64,000 nt of DNA from Ampelocalamus luodianensis. Taxonomy: Eukaryota; Streptophyta; Magnoliopsida; Poales; Poaceae. Positions 23,470 to 33,835 of this stretch are shown one piece after another (positions within the stretch are counted from its first letter, which is position 1; each line of letters opens with the position of its first letter). The stretch is taken from positions 35,898,394-35,962,393 of the forward strand of contig CM070638.1 in assembly GCA_036346255.1 (NCBI GenBank). Reading direction: 5' to 3'. A program made the position numbers and the translations under genes. Below the pieces are notes generated by a model. The model ran no database searches. It was not told where the DNA came from and was given only the letters and a program-made list of their open reading frames with translations.

Positions 23470-25226
23470 ATAATAATAACAAAGTTAAACATGCTTCAAA
23501 AGTTCAAAATATGCAAAAAATTGGATTCCCAAGGCCCTTTTTCTGCTGGAAAAATGACTTTTCGGCGAAATTTGCAATTTCCAGGGGTTATAACGCGAAA
23601 TTTCAGTTATGAGAAAATTTGCGCGCAATTTCAAGCAATTCCAAGGCCCTTTTTGCAAAATTTCCTCACCGCATAATTGTCCTCGTAATTTTCAAAATTT
23701 CGAGGGGGTTTTTCATAATTTTTATTCTTTTCGGCCGGATTTTCATTTCTTTTGGGCTTCCGGCCCGCTTGGCCTTTTCGGTCGGCCCATGCTTAAAAAA
23801 AATGGCCCATTCACCCGGTTAAAAGGGGGCGGCCGGTTAGGGTTTCCCTTGCCCCTTCTTTCAAGGGGGCGGCAGCGGCTGCTCAAAAGAGCCCGTGCAG
23901 CGGCACTCAAAGGAGCTTCGAGGAGGCGTCCAGCTTCCGGCGACCATGTGGGCACGGTGGCCCCATGTGGGCGCGGTGGCTCCATGTGGGGAGTGCAGCG
24001 GGCGACCGAGCGGCCAGCTATGGCCGGGCCTTTGAGGCGGCGGGGGGCGGGGCGTGCGGCCGCGGGTTGGAGCGGCACTCACATACGGCGTTGGTCGGCC
24101 GGCAGATGCGCCCTCGACGACGCGCGCGAGTCGGCGAGCGGAGCCGCTGTGGCGGCAATGGCGCGGCTGGCGCGCGAGGCGCGCCGCCCTTTCGGGAGGC
24201 GGTGGTACGCATGCGGGCGGCCGGGTTTGGAGCGCGGCGGTGCTCCCATGCTGGTTGGGGAGGTGCGTTGCGGTGCGGCGACGGCCAGCCGGCGGCGCAA
24301 TACTACGGGCGACGCCGTGCGGGGCTGGTCGCGGTGCGCCGCTTCATGGCGACTACAATGGGCGCGCGGAGGGCCCGTGTATAGCTAGCGGCGCTACAGG
24401 CGCGTACGTTTGTCGATGCCGGAGGCTGACGCGCTTCCAAGCGCGGCGGCGTGTGTCCATGCGGGCGGCCGGTGCGGGTGCGGCCGTGCGGGGCGGCTCC
24501 GGCGGTGACTTCATGCGGGCGCACGGGCGGCCAGGGGAGGAGCCATGCGGGGCAACGTGGGCGGAGGCAGGCGGCTTCAGGCCGGAGGGGGCGGAAGGTG
24601 ACACTACGGGCGCGGAGGGCTCAAACACGGCTGGTGCCTCTGCCCCCCCTTTTTTCTTTCTTGCGCGGCGGCCATTCGGGGCTCTGACAGTGGTGGCTCC
24701 AGGCCGTAAAGGACCCGTGCAGGGTAGAGCAGGTCGATGGCAAGTCGGCGTCGGTGCGGCCGTACGGGGCCATCGGCCAATTTTTTTTTCTCGAGTTTAC
24801 TGTTCATATAATGCTCACAATCATGCGGGTGAAGATCAATTTTCGGCGTTGCGTTCTGGCACACACACCAAGATGACGATGTACGGCGTCGATGTAGTTG
24901 AGAAGCGCACGCATGCGGGCGACACAGATCGGTGATGCACGCGGCGCTTCTTGGCCGGCGCACCCTTTTATTTCTTTTCTTTTGTTGTTCATGCAAAAAT
25001 CTATGGTGCAATCAACCTCAACTCTTTCATGCAATCTACCGATCAATATTGTGCCAGCGACTTCAAGTCTGCTCGCGGTAGATTAGAGCAAATTTGCCCC
25101 GTAGAAAACCAATCTAGACAGCAAATTTGCAGAATTTAAAGCGGTCTAGAAAATGATTCAATCTACGAGTGTCGTTCATCGACGGTTACCTTTTCAATGC
25201 GAGGAGAGTCGATCGGGCTGATAACG
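23470..25226 (-). other. Long GC-rich leader of the minus-strand copia
   Basis: The stretch between the 5' LTR and gag is about 1.7 kb, much longer than usual. It contains a very GC-rich core (about 23740-24780). Several long open frames exist on both strands, the longest 24054-24935 on the plus strand (293 codons). All are Arg/Gly/Ala-rich and lack domains, as expected from composition. The last part (24950-25226) is AT-richer. It may contain captured host DNA; I recognise no gene. Confidence 0.6.
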
Positions 25227-25498
25227 TGTTGAGGAACCGTCACTGGCGAGTCCAGTCCGAGCGATTACCTCGTAGACAAACTCAGAATCGTAAGAACAAT
25301 GCATGAATCACAAGAACAAAATAAGAGATTGAACACATAGATATAGGGGGACTTCTTGCTTCTCTTTATTCCTTTATCAAGCGATCAATCATTTACAGTG
25401 AATAGCACCTCCTATTTATGGGCTACGACCCTGCTAGGGTTTGAGATGAGGAGCCCACCTTGGACCAGGACTCCCGGTCCTGGGCTGGTTTCTTAACA
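25227..25498 (-). repeat. 5' LTR of the minus-strand copia
   Basis: Ends TGTTGAGG..TTAACA, followed by TSD GTATT (25499-25503). The adjacent internal sequence, read on the minus strand, is CGTTATCAGCCCGATC. This is the expected primer-site position and partly matches the TATCAG of initiator-tRNA primer sites. Confidence 0.95.
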
Positions 25499-25503
25499 GT
25501 ATT

Positions 25504-25668
25504 TAGTTAATCTGTTGAGAGTTTATCACATCAAGTAAACAGAAAACGACGCAAGGTGTTGCGCGTTGAAAAATCTCTGGTGTGTGTCCTTCGTCTTCAG
25601 CTCCACTGAGTGTATCCACTGCGTGTGTCCACCGTGAAAGAGTGCGTCGGGATTACTTTGGGCCAACA
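25504..25668 (+). repeat. Right half of the interrupted plus-strand copia LTR
   Basis: It continues the LTR broken at 18223 and ends TTTGGGCCAACA. Placing it next to 18042-18223 restores one LTR. No second LTR of this element is present on the left. Confidence 0.7.
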
Positions 25669-25851
25669 GTAATCTCATATTCGTAACGAAATCAGCTAAG
25701 CTCTAATGTGACACCAGGAGCACGTTACCTGCATTGGGAATCAGACAGCTTGATTGTCACCATGGTGTTGTGTATAACACTTTTATATGCGCGCCCATAT
25801 CCATTGTCACCAACCTTTCCAACATCATTGAAACTAGAAGTTCCCCGCGCC

Positions 25852-26093
25852 TAGGGAAAAAATAATCGGCCGGTAATCGCGGTTACCGGTTACCGCTGGG
25901 GTCCGGGATCCAAAATTTCGACCAGTTTTTTCGGGTTTTGCAAGTTCAAATTCTAATTTTTGAATTTTGGATGGTTTTTAATCAAATTTGAGCGAATTTC
26001 ATCCGAATTTTTTTTGGAAAAATCGGTAACCGGTCGGTTACCATTTCTGGCCAGCAACCAGGAAGTGGCGTGCTTCCGGTTCTTTTATCCCTG
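25852..26093. mobile_element. hAT-type MITE, 242 bp
   Basis: Terminal inverted repeats are TAGGGAAAAAATAATCGG on the left and, reverse-complemented on the right, CAGGGATAAAAGAACCGG. An exact 8-bp duplication CCCGCGCC flanks it (25844-25851 and 26094-26101), as for hAT elements. The inside carries GGTTACCGGTTACC and GGTAACCGGTCGGTTACC subterminal palindromic words. No coding capacity. Confidence 0.9.
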
Positions 26094-26101
26094 CCCGCGC
26101 C

Positions 26102-26785
26102 CTTCGGCGCGGGCATAGGCGCATCGCTTGGCTGAAGACGTGGGTAGGCCTACATGGTTACATGGCCCACCGCACGCGTGTAGCAGCGTTCGGCTGAAGA
26201 AGCCGTGGATAGGCCCGTGAGGCAATAGCCCACCGGACACACGTCACAGTGAGCGAAGCTCGTTCCCAACAAGCGTATCGACTCGGATCGGGGATCGGAC
26301 GGTGTGGAGGTGAGCCGGAAGCGATCCGACGGCCGACGTTTTGGAGGTGAACTGTGGAAGTGTCCAAGTGAAACTTGTGGATGCAGCAGCGTCAGATAGT
26401 TGTTTGATTCTGAGTTGTGAAAGGTGCCCAAATGGAACTTGTGGGTGCAGCAGCGTTCGATTTTTTTTTCAATTGAAAGATTAAGTGGGCAAAGCACTTT
26501 TTGTTCAAAAAATGGGAATACCACTTTTGAACTTTTCAGCCCAGAAGTGTACATGTGTTTTTCTTTAATTTTAATTGCATTGGCAGCATCGATCAATATA
26601 AGTGATTCGTACATGCGTGTTGCTAGGTCTTGTGAATCTTAATCCACGCGGAGTTGTCAAATTAAATACTTTGGAACTGTTCATGCACTTCTGTGATCGA
26701 GCTGTCCATCATCCTATTGTCCTTTTGCTTTCCGAAGAATTCGCTAAACCTTGAAGAGCTCAAATTAGTGGTCGTTGTATGTTGC
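26102..26785. other. Intergenic, nothing recognised
   Basis: A short internal duplication (AAGTG(G)AACTTGTGG(A/G)TGCAGCAGCGT near 26365 and 26430) is the only structure seen. The minus-strand open frame 26614-26150 has no domain that I recognise. Confidence 0.5.
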
Positions 26786-26817
26786 CTTCACTACTACAAA
26801 AAGGCTAATACTGGACG

Positions 26818-27135
26818 TCTCATCACAGACGGTTGGCCAAAATCGTCTGTATTACATGAAATCACAGACGATTTTGGTTTAGAGACCGTCTGTGTAAATG
26901 GGTGCGCTAAAAACCGTCTGTGAAGAGGAAATATCACAGACGGTTCATGTTTAAAACCGTCTGTGAAGTATCATAGACGGTTCGTAAAAATAACCGTCTG
27001 TGAAGTAAACCATTATCACAAACAGTTTGTAACAAACAACCGTCTGTGAAACTTCCAAGACGGTTCTTTTAACCAACCGTCTGTGATAATGGTATACTTC
27101 ACAAACGGTTTTTTTATCAGAATCGTCTGTGATAG
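26818..27135. repeat. Left subterminal repeat array of CACTA-1
   Basis: Multiple copies of (T)CACAGACGGTT and AACCGTCTGTGA occur as facing pairs. They are the likely cis-elements for a CACTA transposase supplied in trans. Confidence 0.9.
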
Positions 27136-27164
27136 TTAAATATTTCGACTCCCGCGTGTTATGC

Positions 27165-27262
27165 ATGCGTCTCTTCGTCTCTCGCGCCGATAGGCGCCGA
27201 TGCGTCTCTTCGTCTCCCGCTCCGATGGGCGCCAATGCGTCTCTTCGTCTCGCGCGCTGACG
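27165..27262 (+). repeat. Minisatellite, about 35-bp unit
   Basis: Three copies of ATGCGTCTCTTCGTCTC followed by CGC/CCGATAGGCGCC-type sequence lie between the left subterminal array and the F-box gene. This may be its 5' leader or promoter region. Confidence 0.8.
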
Positions 27263-27335
27263 TAAATATGTCTCTTCGATGTTTTAATTATAAGAGTGAT
27301 ATATTATCGCGCGCCATGGTATTAAATAGTACACC

Positions 27336-28312
27336 ATGGTGAGCACACAGAGCATGACGGCGAGAACCAACCGGGCGTGGAGGTCGGCGATCACCGTCCT
27401 TGATCTTCCTGACGAGGTCATCGTCCACATCGTCGGCCTCGTGGCCACGAGCTCTCCTCAGCCCATGGCTGACCTCTGCAACCTACGAGCCACGTTATGT
27501 GATCTGTTCTTTTGTTTTTTGGTATAGGTGATCGATCTGGTTATAGTCAGTTTGTGAAGATGACTGTAGCATACAAAACTGAAAAGTCGTATCATGATAC
27601 GGCTCAAAAAATAAAATCTCGTGATGATTTCATTTTGTGTCCAATATATCCAGTAATTAATTCTTGTATTAAGATTCTATATATCGTCTTGCATTTTAGT
27701 TGCAAGACCATGTACAAGGCGTCCAAAGCGCGTGTCGTGGGGATGCGCGTGGCGTTGGAGCGGGAGGAGGCGATGAAGTGGCAGGACAACGAGCGCTACC
27801 TCACCGTCGTCAACCACCTGGCCGGCGCCGGCAACCCGGAGGCCTGCTTCATTGTCGGCCTCGCGCTTGTCTTCGCACCCCAAGACATGCAGCGTAGCCT
27901 CGTGTTCCTTGAACAGGCGGCCGACGCCGTCGCCGGCCACAAGGCCGCAGCCTACGTGCTCGGCTTCCTCCTCTACATGGCAAGCGAGACGCGCGACGTT
28001 GGGAAGCAGTACATCAGGCAGGTCAAGGGCGAGCTGGCCGGCGGCAGGTGCGAGACGGCCAAGAGGACCAACCGGGAGTGCAGGCGGTGCCAGAGGCTCG
28101 CCATGGACATGATCCAGGCGGCAGCATGGGGGAGGATGGCCGGGCCGCCGCTGGGCCGGGTGTGGGCGCTGTCGGAGGACGGCCACCGATGCACGAGCAC
28201 CGACTGCGATGTGTCAGGGTGGGACGACTACGCCGTCTTCTGCAGCGATGACTGCAGGATTAGGCATGAGTATGCCAAATTCTTTGCAGATGTGTTGGAC
28301 TACTTGCTGTAA
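27336..28312 (+). CDS. F-box protein with Sel1-like region and MYND-type zinc finger, carried by CACTA-1
   Basis: Exon 1 is 27336-27493, an intron 27494-27699 (GT..AG, phase 2), and exon 2 27700-28312, giving 256 residues with no stop. The junction yields LRATCKTMYKASKARVVG, the continuity seen in this plant family. An F-box (VLDLPDEVIVHIVGLV, about 21-36) is followed by a Sel1/TPR-like part (AGNPEACFIVGLALVF, AAAYVLGFLLY). The C-terminus is Cys/His-rich (HRCTSTDC..WDDYAVFCSDDCRIRH), a MYND-like finger. Such proteins are thought to be substrate adaptors of SCF ubiquitin ligases. The start has a good context (ACACCATGG). The gene lies wholly inside the transposon and retains its intron, so it was captured as DNA. 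Whether it is expressed is not visible. Confidence 0.88.
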
Positions 28313-28639
28313 AATTAGCTTTTTTATGTATATATATATATTATAATTTGCATTTATCTATATTAGAATGTGTCAAATGTTCTGAATTTTTGATTTGTAT
28401 TTATGTATTTATCACAGACTTCCAAACGAGAGAGAACTTCTCTTTATACGCCATGTTATTCTGCACCATCAATGATTTATCACAAGATTAAACCTTAACC
28501 TAAAGCAACTCCCCAAAAGAAAATAGAAATAAAAACTTATGATCGTCATCTGGAACCAATTTATTCAAATATTAGAATAATTATCATGAATTAATATAAT
28601 TTTTACCAAATTTTTGGAACTATATTTCACCTACAGACA

Positions 28640-28800
28640 AAAGGATGACGATTCTATTATGGGACCGTCTGTGATACGTCTCACAGACGGTTCTATTATG
28701 GACTTGTCTGTGATATGAGACCATATCGCAGACGGTTCTATTATGGACCTGTCTGTGATACGTATCACTGACGGTTCCATAATAGAACCGTCTGCGATAT
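28640..28800. repeat. Internal subterminal-type repeat array in CACTA-1
   Basis: Copies of CACAGACGGTTCTATTATGGAC and GACCGTCTGTGATA lie downstream of the F-box gene, separate from both element ends. They may mark a former end of a smaller element or an internal duplication. Confidence 0.8.
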
Positions 28801-28809
28801 ACCTTTATT

Positions 28810-29080
28810 AATAGGAGCCTACGCGCTAGGGTTTGCGCCCTAACTCGTCACTCCCCAGCACGCACTAGGGTTCGAGACTTTGGCCGGGCTCCAGCATCGC
28901 GACTCCCCCGCCGCCGATTCGACCTCGCCGCCATCTCCCCCGCCGAATAGAGCTCGCCCCGCCATCTACGCCATTGAATCGAGCTCGTCGCCATCTCCCT
29001 CGCCGAATCGAGCTCGCCCCGCCATCTCCCAAGCTGAATCGAGCTTGCCCCACCATCTACGCCGCCGAATCGAGGTACGC
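28810..29080 (+). other. Candidate non-coding first exon with minisatellite, CACTA-1
   Basis: CTAGGGTTTGCGCCCTAA and ACTAGGGTTCGAG resemble plant 5'-UTR starts. Six imperfect copies of a 29-bp unit GCCGAATCGAGCTCGCCCCGCCATCTCCC follow (28910-29073), ending at a good donor (CGAG|GTACGCC, about 29075). This looks like a promoter and first exon without a recognisable coding region behind it. Confidence 0.5.
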
Positions 29081-29320
29081 CGCTCCCCTCTGCTCCCTTG
29101 GCTACCTCACCTCTGCCAGATCTGCCTCTCTCCCCTAGATGTGGGTTGTGCTGGTGGTGACAGGTGTTTACCGCCGTTGCCACGTCGTGTCTACACTGGA
29201 TCATGATTTCTTTATTTACCATGGACGTCTAAGAAATCTACCAAGTAGCATGAGGAGGATGAGACATCATGCAGCCAAGGACATCCCGCCTGTGTGGACT
29301 GCTTCATCAACATGAATTGA

Positions 29321-29697
29321 TGCCTTGAGCTATTAGATTACCTGCTCTTATGTATTATGTATAGATTAATTGTGCCTTGAGCTGTTAGATTACCTGCTGT
29401 TATGTATTGTGTATAGATTGTGCCCTTGGATGGTATTTCTATGATGAATTGATGTCACAAATGCAATTGGATGTGATATTGTGTATAGATTAATTGTGCC
29501 TTGAGCTGTTAGATTACCTGATGTTATGTATTATGTATAGATTGTGCCCTTGGATGATACTTCTATGATGAATTGATGTCACAAATGCAATTGGATGTGA
29601 TATTGTGTATAGATTAATCGTGCCTTGAGCTGTTAGATTACATGATGTTATGTATTGTGTATAGATTGTGCTCTTGGATGATACTTCTATGATGGAT
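29321..29697 (+). repeat. Tandem repeat, 124-bp unit, about 3 copies
   Basis: Units begin TGCCTTGAGCTGTTAGATTAC at 29373, 29497 and 29621, exactly 124 bp apart. A partial unit (about 52 bp) lies at 29321-29372 and the last copy is partial. Copies are very similar, so the expansion is recent. Confidence 0.9.
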
Positions 29698-29707
29698 CCT
29701 TATCTCT

Positions 29708-29993
29708 TCTCTATAAAGTCTCTAAGCAGTGTCTGCTTATGCCTTTAAAACCGGCATCATATATATATTATGTATATATTGTTCATAGTCCTGACGCTCT
29801 CTTGGCAACCATCCTTCTTGAACTTGCAGGGGCTCGATGAAGTTGTCCGTGGCTGCTATCTCATCCTCCTTATGCTGCATGCACGACCCCTCAAAAGTGG
29901 CTGAGGGACTACGAACAATATATACATAATATATATATATATGATGCCGGTTTTAAAGGCACAAGCAGCCACTGCTTGGAGACTTTATAGAGA
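29708..29993. repeat. Foldback: 84/88-bp inverted repeat with 114-bp loop
   Basis: The left arm 29708-29791 (TCTCTATAAAGTCTCTAAGC..) is nearly the reverse complement of 29906-29993. Differences are a few substitutions and two extra AT units. The loop is 29792-29905. It could be a small foldback transposon nested in CACTA-1 or an inverted duplication. A transcript across it would form a long hairpin. Confidence 0.9.
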
Positions 29994-30341
29994 AAAATCA
30001 TCACAGACAGTTTCAGCTACAAACCGTCTATAGAGAAAAGTCATCACAGACGGTTTCAGCTACAAACCGTCTATAGAGAAAAGTCATCACAGACGGTTTC
30101 ACATACAAACCGTCTGTAGAGAAAAATCATCACAGACGGTTTCATACACAAACCGTCTGTGATAGTTACCTATCACAGACGGTTTGTGTATGAAACCATT
30201 TGTGAAAGTCTACTGTCCGAGACGTTTTTAAAACCGCCTGTGATGACTCATGTCATCACTGACCCATAGACTCAGACGGCTCACAAAACCGTCTGTGATG
30301 GCGTTTTTGAATCGTTTGTGAAGACCATTTCTGTAGTAGTG
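29994..30341. repeat. Right subterminal repeat array of CACTA-1
   Basis: About ten copies of TCACAGACGGTTT and AAACCGTCTGT(A/G)A occur in both orientations. Three nearly identical tandem units (AAACCGTCTATAGAGAAAAGTCATCACAGACGG) lie at 30018-30120. Confidence 0.9.
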
Positions 30342-30417
30342 CTTACAAACTATTTATATTTACATTATTTTGTAAGTTCCATTATTTCTACTTTCTACTT
30401 GAAATTAATTTCTCTTT

Positions 30418-30594
30418 GGGACAATTAAGAATTTGCCACCCAATAGAACGACCTTCTCACCTTTGCCATTATGTAGATTGCAACCCTTTATTTGCCACTC
30501 TATACAATTTTCAATCATTCTTTTGCCACTTTGGACTTTTTAACGCATTTCCCATTTTTCAGGACTGTGAAAAGACCAAAATGCCCCTAACCTC
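30418..30594 (+). repeat. Left TIR of the MULE
   Basis: It matches the reverse complement of 35458-35634: GACAATTAAGAATTTGCCACCCAATAGAAC, TTGCCATTATGTAGATTGCAA, CACTTTGGACTTTTTAACGCATTTCC and on to CCAAAATGCCC. The match weakens toward the inside. Confidence 0.92.
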
Positions 30595-31094
30595 TTAAAC
30601 TAGAAAAGACACACGTAATAGGCTTGACTGAAGCCATTCCATTGCTCTCGCTGCTTGTGCGCACTCCCTCCCTAAACCCTAGCTCCACTCTTGTGCGCCA
30701 CGCCGGCCAAGGCGACCTCAGGACTCTGGTGGTGCGGTGCGACTTGAGGACTAGCGCACTCCCTCCCGAAACCCTAGCTGCACTCTCGTGCGCGGCGGCG
30801 GCCAAGGCGACCTCAGGACTCCGGCGGTGCGGTGCGACTTGAGGACTCCGGCGGTAGCAGCAGTAGCTTCCATAGGCGAGTTGACCTCCTGCGCGTCGGC
30901 AGGCAACCGCGACATGGATCCGAAGGACATCCCCGTCGGGTTAGTTGCAGTTGCTTCTATGCTTCAATTTTGTTTGCTTTTGTTTGTGATTCGGAGAAAG
31001 GAAAGTATGATCGTAGGAACGTAGTAGTTGGATTTTTTATTCAATTTTTCCCCTTTCGAGTAGGATTGATCCGGAAAGGGCTTTTAGTATATCC

Positions 31095-33835
31095 GTGATA
31101 GTTGGCCCATATGACGCTAGGCATATGGATGGTAGCAAGACGAGATTTGAGTGTCAGAGCTTTGAATGGATTGTTGACTCCCGTGGGTATACACCGGAAA
31201 AGTTCTCGCATGAGTTGGGTGAGAGGATCGTATGGGGTTCTTGTCAAAATGTGCAGCTGTTGTGCATACACAGGGACAGTGGAGAAGAGTTGCTCATTGA
31301 GAATGCAATTCAGTTGTGTGATGTTTTTTTGACACGATGGAGAACAAAATTTGTGCCATTTTATGTAGAAATTGTCGACAAGAAAGGGAGTGAATCAAGG
31401 CCAGTGCTGAATGAAAGCCAGTATGATTCCACTCATTCTATTCATTCTGTTATGACAATGTCACATCCAAAATCTCCCAATGCAGCAGCCACCTCCAATG
31501 CAGTACCTCCAACAACTGAAGCATATACACCATATGTCCCAACCAATGCATCAGAAGGCAGGGTGGATTGGTCAACCTTTCACATTAATGAATCAGCTGC
31601 TGAGGATGACAGAGATGTGGCAATGGGAGATGATGCGATGTATGAACTACTGGGACTCACATATGAGGATAGCATTGCTAACCACAAGATGCATACTGGT
31701 GGTGTGCAACCACAAATCAATGAGCTGCAAGAGGATCTTGTTGCGGTTTGAAATCGATGGATGACATTAATCCTGAGGAAAGGCACTGTATGTATGACAA
31801 GGTTAAGCCAAGGATGGCAGTGGGATGCACATTCCCTACCATGAAAGACTTTAGGATGGCTATTAGGCAATATGCAATAAATGAATAATTTGATCTATTG
31901 ACAAGCAAATCAGATCCAAGAAGGTTCAGAGGTTCATGCAAAGCTGAAGAATGCCCCTGGAGAATAGTAGCTGTTCTGATGCCAGATAAAAGAACTGTCA
32001 GGGTACTAACTTTAATATTGCTAACTTAGTATAATGTATTGCATACTTTATGTTACTAAATGTTGTACATTTGTCATACATGTTAACAAGATGGTAGATG
32101 ATCACAATTGTGTATCAACAAGCAGAGTGAAAACTAGCATGGTATCAAGAAATTAGATTGCAGATAGGGCTGTTGGAATCATGAGAAATGAGCCAAATGT
32201 TGGTGCAAAATAATTGCATGGTAGGCTGCAAGATGAATACAATGTAACTCTCACATATCCAACGGTCTGGGCAGGGAGACAGAGAGCTATTGATATGCTA
32301 TATGGGAATTGGGATGATAGCTTCCATATGCTTTATAGCTTCAAGGTGGAGATAGAGCTGAGGTCTCCTGGTAGTGTTGTGGAGATAGACACAAAGACTG
32401 TCAATGGGAAGGTCTACTTCCACAGATTTTTTCTTGCTTTGAGTCCATGCATTGAAGGGTTTCAGGCTGGATGCAGACCATACCTTAGCATTGATTCTAC
32501 AGCACTGAATGGTAGGTGGACTGGGCAGCTAGCTGGAGTGACTGCATTGGATGGACATAACTGGATGTTTCCAGTGGCATTTGGCTTCATTGAGTCTGAG
32601 ACACTAGATAATTGGACTTAATTCATCAAGCAGTTGAAGAGAGCAATTGGTGAGCCTCCTTTGTTGGCAATATGTAGTGATGCAAGTAAAGGACTGGAGA
32701 ATGCAGTGAAGGAGGTATTTCCACGTTGTGAGTAAAGGGAATGTTTCAGGCACTTAATGCAAAATTTTGTGAAGAAGTTCCATGGTGATATTTTTGCAAA
32801 CATGTATCCTGCAGCTATGGCATACAGACAAGAAGTTTTTGAGCACCACATGGAGAAAATCATGACAGCCTGCCCAGAAGTTGGTGATTACCTACAGAAG
32901 CATCACAACCAACATTGGATGAGGTGCTACTTATGTAAAGACATCAAGTGTGATTATGTGAACAACAACTTGGCAGAATCATTCAACAGTTGGATCAAAG
33001 ATGCTAAAGACCTGCCTGTTCATCAGCTAGCTGACAAGATAAGGGAGATGGTCATGGAGTTGTTTTTTAAGAGGAGGAGGATTGGAGAGAGGCTTGAAGG
33101 GACAATATTACCTGTTGTCATCAATCAGCTCAAAATGAGGACAGGGGGATTAGCCCATATGAAGGCCAAACCTGGTGCCAATTTCACTGCAGTGATCGAG
33201 TTTGATGATCCAATGGACAGGCCTAGGCATGTAGTCAAACTGCAAACTTATGAATGCACCTGCCTTTAGTGGCAGCACACTGGGAAGCCATGCCAACATG
33301 CCTTAGTCTTCATTTCTAGTTTAAGAGGTGCCAACATTAAGGACTATGTGCATGACTACTACTCAGTACAGAGATTTAGGGCTGCATATCAAGGTGTCAT
33401 ACAACCAATGACAAACATTGGGGAGTGGCCAAAGATTGATCCAGGTTTCAAGTTGCTACCAACCATTGCAAAAAGATCTGCTGGCAGACCTAGGAAAACA
33501 AGAATAAAAAACTGCCTTGAGAAGAATCCTGCACCAAAGAGGCAATGTAGGTGTGACAGATGTGGAGAGTTGGGCCATAGGACTGCTGGTTGCCCACTTA
33601 ATGCACCACACAAAAGGTACACTACAAACACTTCAAAGAACCTTTCTTTGCCATATAATTTTTCATCATTGTCCATTTCAGGAAAAGAAAGTCCACCAAG
33701 AAAAAACCTGGAACTCCAAATAAGAAAGGGAAGAAAACAATGGCTGCTACCATTGCCCAACTGGAAACACCATCAACAACAAGAATCATCCTACCTCCAG
33801 ACCTACAGCATATCCCAGGGCTTGTAACTAGAAGG
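31095..33835 (+). pseudogene. MULE transposase (MuDR type) with in-frame stops
   Basis: The N-terminal part 31095-31751 is open (218 codons). A MuDR-like DNA-binding part lies around 31750-32000 with a TAA near 31886. A probable intron covers about 32001-32090. The catalytic MULE domain is at 32214-32621 (YLSIDSTALNGRWTGQL, with the first catalytic Asp in that motif), continuing to 33269 with NNNLAESFNSW. A SWIM zinc finger (CTCL..WQH..GKPCQHA) spans a TAG at 33267. A CCHC knuckle CDRCGELGHRTAGC is at about 33550-33592. Stops also occur near 32152, 32209, 32619 and 32732. It would cut and paste the element; this copy is inactive. A probable first exon starts near 30914, but its junction is not resolved. 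Confidence 0.88.

Larger units (their letters stand above)
18224..25498 (-). mobile_element. Full-length Ty1/copia element, minus strand, nested in another copia LTR
   Basis: LTRs of 274 and 272 bp share TGTTGAGGAACCGTC..TTAACA ends and are highly similar. GTATT occurs on both sides (18219-18223 and 25499-25503). The internal order read on the minus strand is leader, gag, protease, integrase, reverse transcriptase, RNase H, polypurine tract. The coding region has many stops, so the element is full length but not autonomous. The insertion disrupted the LTR of the plus-strand copia. Confidence 0.95.
26789..30341 (+). mobile_element. CACTA transposon 1, 3.55 kb, carrying a host-type gene
   Basis: It starts CACTACTACAAAAA and ends TTTCTGTAGTAGTG, with a 3-bp duplication CTT on both sides (26786-26788 and 30342-30344). 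Both ends have dense arrays of TCACAGACGGTT-type words in both orientations, the subterminal transposase-binding repeats of CACTA (En/Spm) elements. No transposase is present, so it is non-autonomous. It contains an intact F-box-type gene, an internal array of the same motif (28640-28800), minisatellites, a 124-bp tandem repeat and a foldback. Confidence 0.95.

Noticed and set aside
24054..24935. 293-codon plus-strand open frame in the copia leader
   Set aside because: Arg/Gly/Ala-rich, no domain, overlapping open frames on both strands; explained by GC-rich composition.
28848..29222. Minus-strand frame of 124 codons
   Set aside because: Produced by the 29-bp minisatellite; the plus-strand donor site suggests the transcript, if any, runs the other way.
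29321..29697. CRISPR-like array
   Set aside because: Direct tandem repeat of 124 bp without spacers, in a plant genome.
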